DNA from: Mangifera indica
Lineage: Eukaryota > Streptophyta > Magnoliopsida > Sapindales > Anacardiaceae
Reading direction: 5' to 3'
DNA: 64,000 bases
Assembly: GCF_011075055.1 (NCBI RefSeq)
Contig: NC_058140.1
Coordinates: forward strand, 12,088,668 to 12,152,667
Positions 59,520 to 64,000 of this stretch are shown here, in pieces; position 1 is the stretch's first letter, and every line of letters begins with the position of its first letter. A program made the translations under genes and the position numbers. The notes beneath the pieces are model-generated. The model was not told where the DNA came from and searched no databases. It was given only the letters and a program-made list of their open reading frames with translations.

Positions 59520-61107
59520 CTGTGATTTTCATTTCTACTTAGATCTGGGTAACAAAACTATTGAATACACAAATGTAAATATTTATAAAAAGATTCAAGC
59601 ACTCAGAGGTGTTGATTACAATTTTAAACTTTTTATCTCTAGAAAGGTTATTAGCTTTACAATTTTTTGAATACAGATTGTTATTTATATAAAAGAAACG
59701 CAAAAGAAATGTATTTGATAAATGATGATAATGAATGACAGAGAGAGCACAGATAAAATATGTTGTCGTTGGAGTGTTGATAGAAGAAGAACGTTAAGAG
59801 AGAAGATAATGGTGAAATAAGATGAAAACTACATAAGTAGATTAGTTATGTGAAAAGAGAAGGGGGTATTATTGGAATAAAAATATTGGTTTGCTTATAA
59901 AAGTAAAAAGTACTATAGTTGGCCTAAAAACGTATAAACGGACAGATATTTGTTTATTTTAATTAATTTCCCTTTTCTTTCCTTTTTCTCCTTCTCTTTC
60001 TTTCCCAAAATCTGCGAAATACTGTTTATTTGATAGAGCAGCCTTCTTTTTCATACAATTTAACAACACAAACGGTCTCTAATTCACACAAACTATATAT
60101 CGTTAAAAAGAGGATTCAAAAAGCTTTCCAACAAGCTATAATAACACTCATAATTCATTAGATGAGGCAGTCAAAATGTGAGATGCAATCAGTGGCAAAA
60201 AACCTCTCCCCTATTTATTTGGTAAAACAGTCCTTTTGGTTCATACAATATTTAATAGTCCAAATGATCTCTAATTCATACAAGCTATCTATAATTGGAA
60301 ATAGGATTCAAAGAGATTTCCAACAAGCTATAATAGCACACATAATTCATTAGATAAGACAGTCAAAACGTGAGATGAAATCAATGGCAAAAACTATCCC
60401 CTGTTTATTTGGTAAAATAGTCATTTTGGTTCATATAATATTTAACAGTCCAAATGATCTCAAATTCATACAAGCTATATATCATTGGAAAGAGAATTAA
60501 AAGAGATTTCCAACAAGCTATAATAGCACTTATGATTCATTAGATAAGATAGTCAAAACGTGAGATGAAATCAGTGGCAAAAACTCTCTCCTGTTTATCT
60601 GGTAAAACAGTCCTTTTGGTTCATATAATATTTAACAGTCCAAATGATCTCTAATTCATACAAACTATATATTATTGGAAAGAGGATTAAAATATCTTCC
60701 AACAACCTATAATAGCACTCATGATTCATTAGATAAGACAGTCAAAACGTGAGATGAAATCAGTGGCAAAAACTCTCCCCTGTTTATTTGGTAAAACAGT
60801 CCTTTTGATTCATACAATATTTAACAGTCCAAATGATCTCTAATTTATACAAGCTATATATCATTGGAAAGAGGATTAAAATATCTTCCAACAAGCTATA
60901 ATAGCACTCATGATTCATTAGATAAGGCAGTCAAAACGTGAGATGAAATCAGTGGCAAAAACTCTCCCCTGTTTATTTGGTAAAACAGTCCTTTTGGTTC
61001 ATGCAATATTTAACAGTCCAAATGATCTCTAATTCATACAAGCTATATATAATTGGAAAAAGGATTCAAAGAGCTTTCCAACAAGCTATAATAGCACTTA
61101 TGATTCA

Positions 61108-61895
<788 letters not shown>

Positions 61896-62776
61896 ATCAC
61901 CCTTCCACCACCCACAACAAAAAAATCGAATAGAACAAAGAAATAAATTGAGGATGTAATCTTCCACAAAATCTTCTTGGCCTGATTGATCAATGCGGTT
62001 GATTTCACAACTAATTTACAATTTGCTTACCTTGAATTAACTAAAGTTGAAATCCTTAGTGAAGATGAGATCAAAACAAAATGAGAATACTAAAATGACT
62101 TTTTCATCGATTCTGACAAGATGAGAAGATGTTCATTGATGCTATCGAACTCTTTGATTTAATCTTATTTTTCAATTTACTACAATTTTCCTGTTAACAT
62201 ATCCCCTTTTGGCCCCTTACCTTTGACTTACTTAGTATATCAGTTGTCTTCACACCTTTGATGTGATTTAAAATATTTGAGAGTATGAAAATAAAATAAT
62301 ATATTACTATTATTTTATTTATGCCAACAAAAAATAAAAATTATTTATATATATATCAATTTTACCAAAGGCAGAACTAATTTATACCTTAATAATTTAT
62401 GTTAATTATGATATTTTGTTATTGACAATAAAATATTACACCAGCCATACCCACCCTTATGTTTAACCTGCTAAACCTCAATTTGGAGAGAAAAATGCAT
62501 TATTGCATTAAACTCACAGGGTGAAAATACATTCACTCTTCCTATTACTGTGAGCAGTCGGGGCATCACATCTTGGATTTGGCCTCTATTGGAGATGGGC
62601 TATTTCATGATTCAGCTAGAAAAAATTCAGAAAGACAAATCTCCATCAAATTCCATTATTCTCATTTACAGGACATTATTAGAGCACTAGGCTGAAACAC
62701 ACACCACATTTGCAAAGCCTCATTTCTGCTATGCTTACAGCTTGCTATCAATCACAGAAAGCAACTTGATTAATGT
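61896..62776. repeat. Second copy of the 3' flank of the dioxygenase gene
   Basis: 61896-62495 matches both 49790-50375 and 58185-58786. 62496-62776 is nearly identical to 50376-50656. It is the downstream flank of the right-hand dioxygenase gene. Confidence 0.75.
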
Positions 62777-64000
62777 TTACTTCTTGATTTTGAGAGCTCC
62801 CTCTAGCTTGTTTGATAGGTCTTCTATCTTGAAATGAGAGATCTGAATGTTCTCCACATCAAGCTTCCTGAAATTACTCAGCTTTCTCTGTGCGAAAAAC
62901 CTTCCCCACTTGTATGCTCTATATTTAGCAGGATTGTGCTCATTTATCACCTTATCCAAGGGCTTCACAATGGTGTAATGTGCAGGCATTAAGAAGTACG
63001 GAATCGAAAATCTTTCCCTCTCTGAGTTCACCATCACCCTGTGCTCCACGCTCTCATAAGCTTCATTGCTCCACACCTGCACAACCATATCAATTGTCAG
63101 ATTAAACAAATCAGCAGAGCAGTTTTACATTTGATCTTTGTTGAGTTGATTTTGAAGTTGCAACCTGAACCATGTCACCAACGTTTATGGTATAAGAATC
63201 CGGGGTGGGCTTGACACGAACCCACTCGCCGTCCCATTTTCTCTTCACTTCAAGTCCTCCAACATCATCTTGAGCGAGTACAGTTAAGGCCCCGGCGTCC
63301 TTGTGTCGACCGACGCCAAGTGTGAGGTGAGAGGCTGGGCAAGGCGGGTAGTGATTGAGTCTAATGAAGGTGGTTTGTTCTTTGAAGAAGCCCTGGAATA
63401 TGTTTCCAGGCAACCCCAGACTCAAAGCAATCAATTCCAACAATTTGAAAGCCAGTTTCTCCATCTCTTTGGCATATTCTTCTAATGCCTCCCTGGCAAA
63501 ACAATATCATTAGATTTCATAAAAGAATAGAATTACAATCTTGCAAATAAGTTTTACCTTAATTCAGGGGGATTCTGAGGCCACTGATTATGCCACTCAG
63601 TTATTTCTTCATCATCGGGGTCAGGTGAAGCTGGGATGAAGGTTGGATCGTATACAGTAAAATCAAACACTTCTTTCCAATCTCTAACGTTTTTAGTATG
63701 CTCAGTATCATAGTAACCCAACACCTTCTTCTCATCTCTCCGAACTTTCCTCTTCTCCTCCAACGGCAGGGCGAAAAATTTCCTGGCTACATCTTCTATT
63801 CTCTGGCGCTTTTCCAGGGGCACTCCATGGTTGATCACCTGGAAGAAACCCCATTTCTTGCATGCATCACCTATCTGCGAAACCAGGGCTCCATCAATGG
63901 TGCCTTCAGAAGAGTTTAAAGCTGAGAGATCAATCAAAGGTATGCCTTGGGTTTCAATGACGGAAAGTTTAGGCCTGTGTTCAGGCGCCTGAATGAAAGC
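62777..64000 (-). CDS. 2-oxoglutarate/Fe(II)-dependent dioxygenase, second copy (cut at right edge)
   Basis: Same exon structure as the gene at 50657-51898, shifted by exactly 12,120 bases: exons 63558-64000 (partial), 63165-63492, 62777-63076. The window ends at the seventh codon (AFIQAPEHRP...), so only six N-terminal residues are missing. Iron ligands (GRHKDAG; VEHRV) and the 2OG-binding RERFSI are intact. Small differences from the other copy include FFALPLEEK, LSLGLPG, SIPYF and INEHNPAKY; at the first three this copy has the residue usual in the family. No lesion is visible, so it is probably functional. Same subfamily call (At3g19000/At3g19010-like), substrate unknown. Confidence 0.92.

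Overview
The window is nuclear DNA of a flowering plant. The genes are spliced with GT-AG introns, intergenic DNA is AT-rich, and it carries REM/VRN1-type B3 factors, a P-class PPR protein, a plastid petM copy and Mutator- and hAT-type elements with their target-site duplications (TSDs). A eudicot is likely. The SMG1 kinase gene is present; Arabidopsis has lost it. Gene identities come from recognising protein families by eye. Exon borders were set by reading frame and GT-AG ends; no alignment was run.

Left part (1-20.9 kb): the 5' part of SMG1 (minus strand, running off the left edge); a strip of TIR elements; DPH3, whose upstream DNA is a 945-bp MULE inserted at the TATA box; a dead fragment of a DRT111/SPF45-like splicing factor gene; a 13-repeat PPR gene with a frame break near its 5' end; a strip of old duplicated non-coding DNA with another MULE; a TMEM45/DUF716 membrane protein gene; and a broken petM copy.

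Middle (22.3-45 kb): a tandem cluster of six B3 genes, all on the minus strand. Two are a close pair (327 and 322 aa). Three are VRN1-like (421, 412 and 304 aa), and one is a full VRN1-type gene with a nuclear localisation signal (357 aa). The 412-aa gene is mosaic: its first half matches the 421-aa neighbour and its second half matches the VRN1-type gene. Two members carry short tandem duplications across splice sites. Two Pack-MULE copies with a 3-ketoacyl-CoA synthase (KCS3-like) fragment lie between the genes, and one carries a nested hAT element.

Right part (45-64 kb): 2-oxoglutarate/Fe(II) dioxygenase genes. Two near-identical copies (50.7-51.9 kb, and 62.8 kb to the right edge) lie 12.1 kb apart. 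Between them are an inverted pseudogene and a two-exon relic. The surrounding repeat units include two hAT elements with clean empty sites in the other copy, LTR-like direct repeats, a ~189-bp tandem array and long (AT)n tracts. A VRN1-type gene next to a dioxygenase of this subfamily matches the Arabidopsis order At3g18990-At3g19000/19010 as I remember it, so this appears to be an expanded conserved neighbourhood.
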